The notes beneath the pieces were generated by a model that was not told where the DNA came from, did no database searches, and worked only from the letters and a program-made list of their open reading frames with translations. Position numbers and translations under genes: made by a program. From Acidimicrobiales bacterium (GTDB lineage: Bacteria; Actinomycetota; Acidimicrobiia; Acidimicrobiales; CAIXPF01), in assembly GCA_020846295.1 (NCBI GenBank), contig JADLEF010000138.1, positions 1-42,422 on the forward strand: a stretch of DNA of 42,422 nucleotides, written 5' to 3'. The first letter of the stretch is position 1; each line of letters opens with the position of its first letter. This document shows, one piece after another, positions 24,181 through 31,093 of this stretch.

Positions 24181-25047
24181 GTGAGCACCGAGCAGGTACG
24201 GGCCCCCCAGCGTCCCACCGTCAGCCGCACGCAACCCGAGGGAGTCGTGACCGAAACGCCAGCGTCGCCTGCGGTCCTGCAGGCGGATGACCTCCACGTC
24301 TACTACGGCGAGTTCCTCGCCGTGAAGGACGTGGACCTCGACGTGCCGCCGCACGAGATCGTCGCCATGATCGGCCCGTCCGGTTGCGGCAAGTCCACCG
24401 TGCTGCGGTGCCTCAACCGCATGAACGACCTCATCGAGGGTTGCCGCGTGACGGGCGCGGTGCGCTACCACGGCATCGATCTGTACCAACCGGCGGTGAA
24501 CCCGGTGGAGGTGCGGCGACGCATCGGGATGGTGTTCCAGAAGCCCAACCCGTTCCCCAAGTCGATCTACGAGAACATCGTGTTCGGCCCGCGCATCTCC
24601 GGCATGCCGAAGGCGGGCTTCGAGGAGCTGGTGGAGACCTCGCTGCGCAAGGCCGCGCTGTGGGACGAGGTCAAGGACCGGCTCAAGTCCTCGGCTCTGG
24701 GCCTGTCGGGCGGCCAGCAGCAGCGCCTGTGCATCGCCCGCGCCATCGCGTCGAACCCCGACGTGCTGCTGATGGACGAGCCGTGCTCCGCCCTCGACCC
24801 GATCGCAACCGGGCGGATCGAGGACCTCATGCACGAGCTCAAGGCGGACTACACGATCGTGATCGTGACCCACAACATGCAGCAGGCGGCGCGGGTCTCG
24901 GACAAGACCGCGTTCTTCACCGTCGAGGTCAACCCGGACTCGGATCGCCGCACGGGCGTGCTGGTGGAGTACGACGACACCGAGAAGATCTTCTCCGCCC
25001 CGGCGGACCAGCGGACCGAGAACTACGTCACCGGCCGCTTCGGCTGA
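24181..25047 (+). CDS. pstB: Phosphate ABC transporter ATP-binding protein PstB
   Basis: A 288-residue ABC ATPase. Walker [10 protein letters not shown] is at residues 65-73, the signature is LSGGQQQR, and Walker B is [13 protein letters not shown]. PstB-typical stretches include [16 protein letters not shown] and [18 protein letters not shown]. It is about 30 residues longer at the N-terminus than most PstB proteins. An internal GTG at 24247 would give the usual length, but 24181 has AGAAGAGG in front and fits the 2-nt spacing from pstA. It powers phosphate import and relays flux to PhoU and the sensor kinase. Confidence 0.94.
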   Translation: MSTEQVRAPQRPTVSRTQPEGVVTETPASPAVLQADDLHVYYGEFLAVKDVDLDVPPHEIVAMIGPSGCGKSTVLRCLNRMNDLIEGCRVTGAVRYHGIDLYQPAVNPVEVRRRIGMVFQKPNPFPKSIYENIVFGPRISGMPKAGFEELVETSLRKAALWDEVKDRLKSSALGLSGGQQQRLCIARAIASNPDVLLMDEPCSALDPIATGRIEDLMHELKADYTIVIVTHNMQQAARVSDKTAFFTVEVNPDSDRRTGVLVEYDDTEKIFSAPADQRTENYVTGRFG

Positions 25048-25070
25048 TCCTCCCGAGGAGTGCACCTTCC

Positions 25071-25778
25071 ATGGCCGACGAACTGCGCAAGGGCTTCCAC
25101 CGAGACCTGGAGACGATCCGGCGGGACCTGGTGCGGCTGGCTGCGCTGACCACCGAGATGGTCACCCGTGCCACCGACGCGTTGCTCGACGGCGATGCGG
25201 TCACCGCCCAGATGATCATCGACGGCGACGACGTGCTCGACGTGCGATCGCTCGAGATCGAGCACGCCTGCTTCCGGCTGCTCGCGTTGCAGGCGCCGAT
25301 GGCGGCGGACCTGCGGGTGCTGGCGGCGACCATGCGCATCAACGGTTACCTCGAGCGGGCGGCGGACCTGGCGGTCAACATCGCCAAGGGTGCGATGCGG
25401 ATCCAGGGGGCGGACATCCCCGCCCGCCTGCGGGGGATCATCGCGCTGATGAGCGACGAGGCGGTGCGGCTGCTGCGCACGGCGACGGACGCCTACCTCG
25501 ACGGCGACGGCGCGCTGGGCGCGGCGATCGAGGACATGGACAACCACCTGGACCAGCTGCAGCGCGACTTCATCGAGGCCATGTTCGCCCTGCACGAGAC
25601 CGCCGCCATGGCCGTGCAGCCCGCCGTGCAGCTGGCGCTCATCTCCCGCTACTACGAACGCATCGGCGACCACGCCGTCAGCATCGGCGAGCGCGTGGCC
25701 TTCATCGAGACCGGCCTGCCGGCCGAACCCCCCGCCGCCGAGCGGATCCGGCGCCGCCGGGCCGCCCACCCGGCCTGA
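25071..25778 (+). CDS. phoU: PhoU phosphate regulatory protein, copy 2
   Basis: A 235-residue PhoU paralogue with two PhoU domains and motifs YLERAADLAVNI and YYERIGDHAVSIGE, where the second has Ser instead of the usual Asn. It is highly similar to copy 1 along its length (FHRDLETIRRDLVRLAALTTEM and so on). The ATG at 25071 follows GAGGAG and lies 23 nt after pstB, so it is the last gene of the pst operon. One PhoU per locus is usual; two flanking the transporter suggests division of labour, for example one for Pst/kinase signalling and one for polyphosphate or persistence control. Confidence 0.92.
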   Translation: MADELRKGFHRDLETIRRDLVRLAALTTEMVTRATDALLDGDAVTAQMIIDGDDVLDVRSLEIEHACFRLLALQAPMAADLRVLAATMRINGYLERAADLAVNIAKGAMRIQGADIPARLRGIIALMSDEAVRLLRTATDAYLDGDGALGAAIEDMDNHLDQLQRDFIEAMFALHETAAMAVQPAVQLALISRYYERIGDHAVSIGERVAFIETGLPAEPPAAERIRRRRAAHPA

Positions 25779-25791
25779 GCACCGGCCGTCG

Positions 25792-25818
25792 CGGTTCGGC
25801 GGCACGGCCGGCGAACCG
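25792..25818. terminator. Possible terminator after phoU copy 2
   Basis: CGGTTCG (25792-25798) pairs with CGAACCG (25812-25818), and inner CGG/CCG pairs may extend the stem. It sits between the convergent phoU and CYTH-CHAD genes. Confidence 0.45.
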
Positions 25819-25826
25819 TCCAGGGG

Positions 25827-25847
25827 CGATCAGCGATCAGCGATCAG
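25827..25847. repeat. Triple CGATCAG heptamer at a stop codon
   Basis: CGATCAG occurs three times head to tail (25827, 25834, 25841). On the minus strand each gives a TGA. Because 7 is not a multiple of 3, the three TGAs fall in all three frames; the first of them is the actual stop of the CYTH-CHAD gene. Confidence 0.8.
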
Positions 25848-27373
25848 CGAAGCCAGCTCACCGATCGTGGCGCCGCGGCCCGGTGCCAGGCGGCGAGCAC
25901 GTCGTGGAGGTCCGGCGCCGAGCTGCGGTTCACCTCCATCAGACGACCGAGTAGGAACGCCTCCTCGACGTCGGTGCTGTCACGCTTGGCCCGCAACAGC
26001 CATTCGTGCGCGGTGGCCGCGTCCTGGTTGTCGCCGAGGGTCTCCTGGAGGCGGGCAAGCCGCCGGGCGAGGCGATCGGTGCGCCCGCCGGAGATCGGCC
26101 CGACGAGCTCAGCCGCGTAACGGGCCCGCTTGGCCGCCTTGCGCAGGTCGTGCAGCGCCTCTGCGCTCGGGTGGCGGCCGAGCCGGCGAACCCGCTTGCG
26201 GACCCGTTGCACGGCGTCGGAGACGGCGTGGCGGCCGGCGCGCTCGGCGGAGGCCGACGGGTCCTGGCCGGCGGCGAGCGGCGGCTGGTCGGCCAGGCGT
26301 TGCAGGTCGGCCAAGAGGCCGAGGTAGCGGCTGGATCGCATGACGTCGTGGAGCTGGTGCACCGCGGCCCGGCGCTGCGCAGCGAGGCTATCCCGCACGG
26401 CGGCTGCGGCGGTGGCTGCCACGTCGGCGCCGCGGCCGACCGACTGCGAGCCGATCCGCTCGGTCAGCACGTCGAGGTCGCGCACCTCACCGAGCATGGC
26501 GCCCACCCAGGCCAGCTCGCGGCGCAGGCCGTCCACCCGGAAGGCGTCGACCCGCTCCCCGAGGGATCGAAGGTCGGAGCGGAGGCGTCGCGTGGCCACG
26601 CGCGCCTTGTGGATGTCGTCGGGCTCGGCCGAGAGCCGGATCGCCGGATCGCGCTCCAGCAGCTGGCGCGTGGCGCGTCCGATCGTCCAGCCGACGAGCT
26701 CGGCGACCGTCACCGGCACGGCGTCGGCGCCGACACCGGTCCCGGTCCCGGTGGCGGCCTCGGCCGGCACGCCGGCCAGGACCCGGGCGATCTTGGGGGT
26801 GGGGTCCGGTGTGCCGGCCCCACGCTTGCGCAGCAACTTTCCCAGCGAACGCAGAGCGGCGACGTCGCCGGCGAGCAGCTCGGCCTCGATCTCCCGGAAC
26901 GACGGTCCCGCCTCGCCCCGCACGGTCGAGGTGACCTCGTCCTCGACGAGCTCGATCAGCGTCGTGCCGTCGGTGCCGCGCAACAAGATGCGGTGGCGCA
27001 CGGTGGTGATCGTCGCCACGGGCGCCAGGCGATGATGGCCGACGATACCCTGCAGGATGTCGAGCGCCGCCGCGGGCGGGCCGGCCGGGGGGCCGTCGAG
27101 GTGGACCTCGCGCCGCTGGGCCATCGCGCCGGGGGGCGACGCCAGCTTGAGGGTCCAGCCGTCCTCGCCGCCGCGCACACCGGCGCCGTCGGCGCGGCGG
27201 TGGCGCATCGAGTGGCCGGCGGTGGTGAGCGTGAGGGATGGGGTATCCCAATAGGTCGCGTGCAGCGCCTCGGTACCGCCGTCGTCGACCGCGAACCCGT
27301 CGAGCGGTGCGCCGGCGAGGATGGGGCCCTCGGGCGCCGCCATCTTGAGCTCGATCTCGATGTGTGAACGCAC
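25844..27373 (-). CDS. CYTH-CHAD domain protein (polyphosphate-associated)
   Basis: A protein of about 509 residues. The N-terminal CYTH domain (about residues 4-195) has the triphosphate-tunnel signature ExExK (IEIELK) and EREIEAEL-like strands (SFREIEAELLAG); CYTH enzymes hydrolyse triphosphates. The C-terminal CHAD domain (about residues 225-505) has the conserved His/Arg helices DIHKARVATRRLRSDLR and ALHDLRKAAKRARYAAEL; CHAD domains bind polyphosphate. I start it at GTG 27373 because GGAGG lies 8 nt before it; the ATG at 27388 would add five residues but has no ribosome-binding site. With PPK2 and two PhoU proteins nearby, it probably acts on or tethers to polyphosphate. Confidence 0.88.
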   Translation of the reverse strand: MRSHIEIELKMAAPEGPILAGAPLDGFAVDDGGTEALHATYWDTPSLTLTTAGHSMRHRRADGAGVRGGEDGWTLKLASPPGAMAQRREVHLDGPPAGPPAAALDILQGIVGHHRLAPVATITTVRHRILLRGTDGTTLIELVEDEVTSTVRGEAGPSFREIEAELLAGDVAALRSLGKLLRKRGAGTPDPTPKIARVLAGVPAEAATGTGTGVGADAVPVTVAELVGWTIGRATRQLLERDPAIRLSAEPDDIHKARVATRRLRSDLRSLGERVDAFRVDGLRRELAWVGAMLGEVRDLDVLTERIGSQSVGRGADVAATAAAAVRDSLAAQRRAAVHQLHDVMRSSRYLGLLADLQRLADQPPLAAGQDPSASAERAGRHAVSDAVQRVRKRVRRLGRHPSAEALHDLRKAAKRARYAAELVGPISGGRTDRLARRLARLQETLGDNQDAATAHEWLLRAKRDSTDVEEAFLLGRLMEVNRSSAPDLHDVLAAWHRAAAPRSVSWLR

Positions 27374-27532
27374 GCCGCGTACCTCCATTGCGTCGACCGG
27401 TGGGGCGGCGACGCTACCGCTCGGTCCACGTCGAGACGTCGGAGCCGTCCGGCGGGTCCGAGGCCCATGGTGACAGACCGCCGTCGCGCCGGGTGCTGTT
27501 CGCCCGCCGTTGGCCCGGCCGACGCCCGATGT

Positions 27533-28105
27533 TCAACAGCGCCGTGGTGTGGCGAACGCGCTGGGTGCGAGCCGTTGCCAACGGTCGACCGGATGGCGTC
27601 GCCACAGACCGATCTCCCAGTCGCACTGCAGGCCGTCGTCCACCACGGCGTGGGCCAGGGCGCCATGCCGGTCGAGGGTGTCGCCGTCGGTGTCGTAGGC
27701 GAGGCTGAGGTGCAGCCAGTCCTTCAGACGGAGCGCGTCGTCACCCGGCTGCCGCCGGGGCGCGCAGGCCAGGGCGAAGGCGGCGGCGACCGCCGAGAGC
27801 CGCTCGGAAGCGAGCTCGAGCCCCAGCCAGCCGTCGTGGCGGCGAAGGCCGAGCAGCTGCACCTCGCACGCCTCGACGCGGCCCGCGGGGTCGAGCCCAC
27901 TGCGATCGAACGTCAGGGCCAGGGCATCGGTCGACTCCGCCACCCGGTGCACGGGCCGATGGAAGAACCCGGTGAGCGAGCAGTGCGGCGGGTAGGTCTG
28001 CGCCGCCGTCGGGGCGACCGCCCGGGCCATGCGGAAGAACCGGTCGCACTGCTCGCCGAGCAGACCGGTCGGTACGGCGTACAGGATCAGCTGTGCTCGC
28101 GGCAT
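27533..28105 (-). CDS. 2H phosphoesterase superfamily protein
   Basis: A 190-residue protein with the two HxS/T motifs of the 2H (LigT-like) family: HCSLT at residues 41-45 and HLS at 132-134. Members open cyclic phosphodiesters such as 2',3'-cyclic or 1'',2''-cyclic phosphates. The ATG at 28105 lies 8 nt after a TACCGT -10, so the transcript is probably leaderless, and the promoter has GTTCA units typical of the Pho genes here. The long upstream in-frame extension is a shadow of the opposite-strand gene. Given the C-P lyase operon nearby and no PhnP, it may hydrolyse the cyclic ribose phosphate released by PhnJ; this is inference. Confidence 0.8.
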   Translation of the reverse strand: MPRAQLILYAVPTGLLGEQCDRFFRMARAVAPTAAQTYPPHCSLTGFFHRPVHRVAESTDALALTFDRSGLDPAGRVEACEVQLLGLRRHDGWLGLELASERLSAVAAAFALACAPRRQPGDDALRLKDWLHLSLAYDTDGDTLDRHGALAHAVVDDGLQCDWEIGLWRRHPVDRWQRLAPSAFATPRRC

Positions 28106-28113
28106 CCCCGCCG

Positions 28114-28179
28114 ACGGTAGATCGCTCGGGCGAACGGGTCTGGCGGATCGCGTGAACCGGTGACGGCGGGCCGATGAAC
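28114..28179 (-). promoter_or_regulatory. PHO-box-like promoter of the 2H phosphoesterase
   Basis: On the minus strand GTTCA units lie at 28169-28179 and 28147-28157, exactly two 11-nt steps apart with a degenerate unit between. TACCGT (28114-28119) follows 27 nt after the box, the same gap as in the pstS promoter. Confidence 0.5.
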
Positions 28180-28229
28180 AGTTGTGCGGCAGCATTGAGG
28201 CGCCCGGCCGGCCGCGCTCGAATGCGATC

Positions 28230-29069
28230 ATGTCCCTTGAACGCGCGCTCCGCCCCGTCGATCCCGCCATGGAGCTGTTCCTGCCGCCGGGGGTGCACCC
28301 GGTGCTGCGGGCGGCCTGCACCGCTGCGTCGGAGGCCATGGACCGCTGCCAGCGGGCGTGGGACCGGGCGCAGCTGCTCGCCCCGGTGGCGGACGGCGCC
28401 GACGGCACGCCGACCAGCCGGCTCGACGAGCTGGTGGAGGAGGCGATCCTGCACGCCGTGCACCCGTTCCGGGTCAACGTGCTCAGCGAGGAGTGCGGCC
28501 ACCTGGACAACGGCTCCGCGCTGACCCTGATGATGGACCCCGTCGACGGGACCGGCAACGCCGCCGCCGGGCTGCCGCTCGCCACCTTCACCGCCGCGCT
28601 GGTGGTCGACGACCAGTACCACGAGGCGCTCACCTACTGGTTCGCCACCGGCCAGGCGTGGCATGCCACCCGGTACGGCGGGGCGACGAGGCGCGCCAGC
28701 GGCCGGTTGTGCCTCGACGGCGCGTTCCTGTCGATGATCCGCCCCAAGGGTGACGCCACCGCCTTCCTGACCCTGGCCCGGCGGGCCGACCGGGTGCGGG
28801 TGCTCGGATCCTCGTCGTTGGAGGCGGCGTGGGTCACGTCGGGGGTGCTCGACGCGTTCGTCGACGCCGGCACCGACACCCACCGCAGCGTCGATCTCGC
28901 CGCCGCCATGGTCCTCGCTCCCGCCGCCGGTGGCGCGGTGCTCGACGCCTACGGTCGGTCGCTGGCCTTCGACACCGACATCACGGCGCGCTACAGCGGG
29001 GTGGTGGCGGCCACCCAGTCCCTGGCCGAGGAGATCGCCGCGGTGGTGCGCCACGCCCATCCGCGCTGA
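28230..29069 (+). CDS. Inositol monophosphatase family protein
   Basis: A 279-residue member of the Li+-sensitive, Mg2+-dependent phosphatase family. The metal-binding motifs are SEECG (Glu pair), MDPVDGTGN (DPxDGTxN) and, near the C-terminus, the weakly conserved HRSVDLAAAMVLAPAAGGAV, where the usual WDxAAG Trp is Ser. Family members remove phosphate from inositol, fructose-1,6-bisphosphate, PAP or related compounds. The ATG at 28230 is favoured because upstream in-frame codons read as low-quality sequence. It diverges from the 2H phosphoesterase and precedes the phosphonate regulator by 34 nt plus a mini-gene, which hints at a role with phosphorylated ribose intermediates, but this is not shown. 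Confidence 0.85.
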   Translation: MSLERALRPVDPAMELFLPPGVHPVLRAACTAASEAMDRCQRAWDRAQLLAPVADGADGTPTSRLDELVEEAILHAVHPFRVNVLSEECGHLDNGSALTLMMDPVDGTGNAAAGLPLATFTAALVVDDQYHEALTYWFATGQAWHATRYGGATRRASGRLCLDGAFLSMIRPKGDATAFLTLARRADRVRVLGSSSLEAAWVTSGVLDAFVDAGTDTHRSVDLAAAMVLAPAAGGAVLDAYGRSLAFDTDITARYSGVVAATQSLAEEIAAVVRHAHPR

Positions 29070-29103
29070 GCGGCCGAGGCTCGACGAGGAAAGGTGCCCG
29101 ACT

Positions 29104-29223
29104 GTGCAGCCGCGACATCTGAGCTCCGCTTCCGTCCTGGTGGCCGGCCTCGCCGCCCTCGCGTTCGGTACCGGGTGCGGCGCGGAGCTGCCCGCGACGG
29201 CCCCGTGGATCGACCGGCGATGA
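29104..29223 (+). CDS. Mini-lipoprotein coupled to the GntR regulator
   Basis: A 39-residue product starting at GTG with basic residues, a hydrophobic stretch (SVLVAGLAALAFG) and TGCGAEL, a lipobox-like Cys. Its stop overlaps the regulator's ATG as ATGA. GAGGAAAGG lies about 10 nt upstream of the GTG. It may be a true small lipoprotein or simply a coupling leader peptide; the ribosome-binding site, signal-like composition and overlap together favour translation. Confidence 0.45.
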   Translation: MQPRHLSSASVLVAGLAALAFGTGCGAELPATAPWIDRR

Positions 29224-29987
29224 GCGGGCGAATCGGTGACCCATCGCCCGCTGCCGGCACGCCGTTCACGGCCTCGGACCTACCGCTCGACGCGGCGATC
29301 GCGGTGCTGCTGGGCGCAGCGCTGCCGGGTACCCCCGTGCCGCCGTTGGAGCAGCTCGCGCTCGGCTGCGACCTCGATCTGGTGCAGGTCGTGGCCGGCT
29401 TGGAGGCGCTGATGGCCCGCCGTGCGGTCGAGCTCGTCCCGGGGTCCAACCGCCTGGTCACCCGCCGCATCCCCTACCGGATCCAGCGGCAGGTCCACGC
29501 CTCGCTGGCCGAGCGCGTCCAGCGATCCGGCAGCATCCGGCCCGGTATGGAGTTCCGCACGCTGGTGCGATCGGTGGACTCCTCGCCGTTGCCGGGCGAC
29601 GTCGCGCCGTCCTTCGGCCTGGCCGCCGGCGCCGCGGCCGTCCACCTGCGCCGCGAGCGGATGCTGGCCGACGAGGTGGTGGTGGCCGGTACGTCGTGGT
29701 TGCGGCCGACCGACTGGCTGCCACCGGTGCACGAGTTGGCCGATCGACTGTTCGAATCCGCCAGCCTTGCGTCGTTGCTCGAGCAGCTGAACGACGACCG
29801 TCCCCTGCAACGGCTCTCCTACGAGCTGGCGCTGGCGCACCCGCCGCCGGAGGTCGCCGCGCTGTTCGGGCCGGCCCGCGACGAGCTCGCCTGGTGGGTG
29901 CAGTCCGTCAACGGCATCGACGGGGTCGCCCTCGAGGTGTCGCTCGGCTGGCTGCGGGCCGACGTCTTCCGCGTGCTCGCCGGCTGA
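29220..29987 (+). CDS. GntR-type regulator with UTRA domain (PhnF-like)
   Basis: A 255-residue transcription factor. The N-terminal ~80 residues form a divergent winged helix (LPLDAAIAVLLGAAL, VPPLEQLALGCDLDL, ALMARRAVELVPGSNRLVTRR), and residues ~100-250 match the UTRA ligand-binding fold (IRPGMEFRTLVRSVDS, VHLRRERMLADEVVVAGTSWL). UTRA-GntR proteins such as PhnF sense phosphonate or phosphate metabolites and repress phn operons. I start at the ATG overlapping the preceding mini-gene; a longer frame from 29094 has no supported start. Next to C-P lyase genes it is probably their regulator. The HTH half is weakly recognisable. Confidence 0.78.
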   Translation: MSGRIGDPSPAAGTPFTASDLPLDAAIAVLLGAALPGTPVPPLEQLALGCDLDLVQVVAGLEALMARRAVELVPGSNRLVTRRIPYRIQRQVHASLAERVQRSGSIRPGMEFRTLVRSVDSSPLPGDVAPSFGLAAGAAAVHLRRERMLADEVVVAGTSWLRPTDWLPPVHELADRLFESASLASLLEQLNDDRPLQRLSYELALAHPPPEVAALFGPARDELAWWVQSVNGIDGVALEVSLGWLRADVFRVLAG

Positions 29988-30538
29988 CGTCCTCCGGACA
30001 CGGCAGCGGCCACCGGACGAAGCGGCGCCTCGGCCTGGATCCAACGGCTGGGTCGGCCGAATGCCGTGAACGTTGCTCGGGTGGTGTCGTTGCCAGCGTC
30101 AGCGCTCCGGCGCGGTGTCGAGGTCAGCGCGGCCCACGGTCACGTCGCCGGCACCCGCGCCGTTCCGAGCCGAGACACTCCCGCGGACGACGCGACCTCA
30201 CCCCGCCGGTGGACCCGGGTGTTCAGCTGAACGGCGTCGTCCCGCTCGGGGGAACGGGCTGCGTTGTCTGTGCACTTCGCGTCGGGCTCGCCCGGCGCGG
30301 TTGGACGGGCACGGCTTCGACCAGGGCGTTTGTCGGACATCCTCAGCGGTACGGTCCGCCATGCGACCGTAGGTGCACAGACACCGCACGGCGATGGCCG
30401 AGCCGCCCGGCGTAGGACGTCCCGCCGAGGGCCGAGCACGGCGAGAACGAATCGACAACGATCCGGCGCGACGCCTTGCCGACCGCGCCCGGGCTGCGAC
30501 GCCGCACCCACCGCCAGCCTCGACCGGCCGATCCGGGC
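29988..30538. other. 551-bp convergent gap, no supported gene
   Basis: This lies between the GntR-UTRA stop and the stop of the HD oxygenase gene. Several frames are open on both strands, but none has a ribosome-binding site or recognisable motif, and all read as Arg/Pro-rich translations of high-GC spacer. An 11-bp inverted repeat (30265-30275 and 30373-30383) is present but is expected by chance at this size. A decayed gene is possible. Confidence 0.5.
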
Positions 30539-31093
30539 TCAGCGACGTCGTGCGGGCCGCTCCAGGCGATCGAGCAGCGCGGCGTACGACTCGAGAGGGG
30601 CCACCTCGGCGCCCGGCACCTTGGCCAGGTCGTCCCAGCGCCGCAGCGCGACCGCCGCCTCGGCCGCCGGGTCGGACCGGAACGCGGCGCACTGCGACGG
30701 GGTCATCGGGCCGCCCTGCAGGGCGAGGCTGTGCACCGACGCCGGTGACAACGAGGCGGCGTAGCCGTCGTCCACGGCGCACAGGTACCGCTTGGCGGCG
30801 ACGTGCAACGCCACCGGCCGGGTCACCTCGGCGCCGAACCCGCGGCTGAGGTGCACCGCCCCGACGCTCTCGTGCACGCGGTCATCGATCGGGCGGTGAC
30901 CGGTCACCGCGTCCGGCACCGTGAGGAGGTGCCCGATGTCGTGCAGCAGCGCGGCGGCGACGAGCGCGTCGTCGGCGCCCGCCTCCACCGCCAGGCCGGC
31001 GCACTGCAGCGCATGGTCGAGCTGCGTGATCGACTCGCTGTAGCGGGTGCGGGCCAGCGATCGGTCGAACAGCGACAGCACGTCGGCGCTCAT
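30539..31093 (-). CDS. HD-domain phosphonate oxygenase (PhnZ/TmpB-type)
   Basis: A 184-residue HD-domain protein of the type found in phosphonate operons (PhnZ family, di-iron oxygenases). QLDHALQCA places His near residue 27, AALLHDIGHLL gives the HD pair, and HRPIDDRVHESVGA and ALHVAAKRYL carry further His ligands. PhnZ cleaves 2-amino-1-hydroxyethylphosphonate after PhnY hydroxylates the substrate; TmpB acts on a trimethylated analogue. No PhnY/TmpA-like dioxygenase is present here. The ATG overlaps the phnM stop (ATGA), so it is the last gene of the phn operon. The substrate is unproven and it could instead act on a different hydroxyphosphonate. Confidence 0.82.
   Translation of the reverse strand: MSADVLSLFDRSLARTRYSESITQLDHALQCAGLAVEAGADDALVAAALLHDIGHLLTVPDAVTGHRPIDDRVHESVGAVHLSRGFGAEVTRPVALHVAAKRYLCAVDDGYAASLSPASVHSLALQGGPMTPSQCAAFRSDPAAEAAVALRRWDDLAKVPGAEVAPLESYAALLDRLERPARRR

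Noticed and set aside
30265-30383. 11-bp inverted repeat TGTCTGTGCAC with ~97-nt spacing
   Set aside because: A match of this length within about 100 nt is expected roughly once in a window of this size, and the arms do not extend.
30140-30511. Minus-strand 123-codon open frame in the 551-bp gap
   Set aside because: Arg/Pro-rich, no motif, no good start; codon third positions are mixed rather than strongly G/C.
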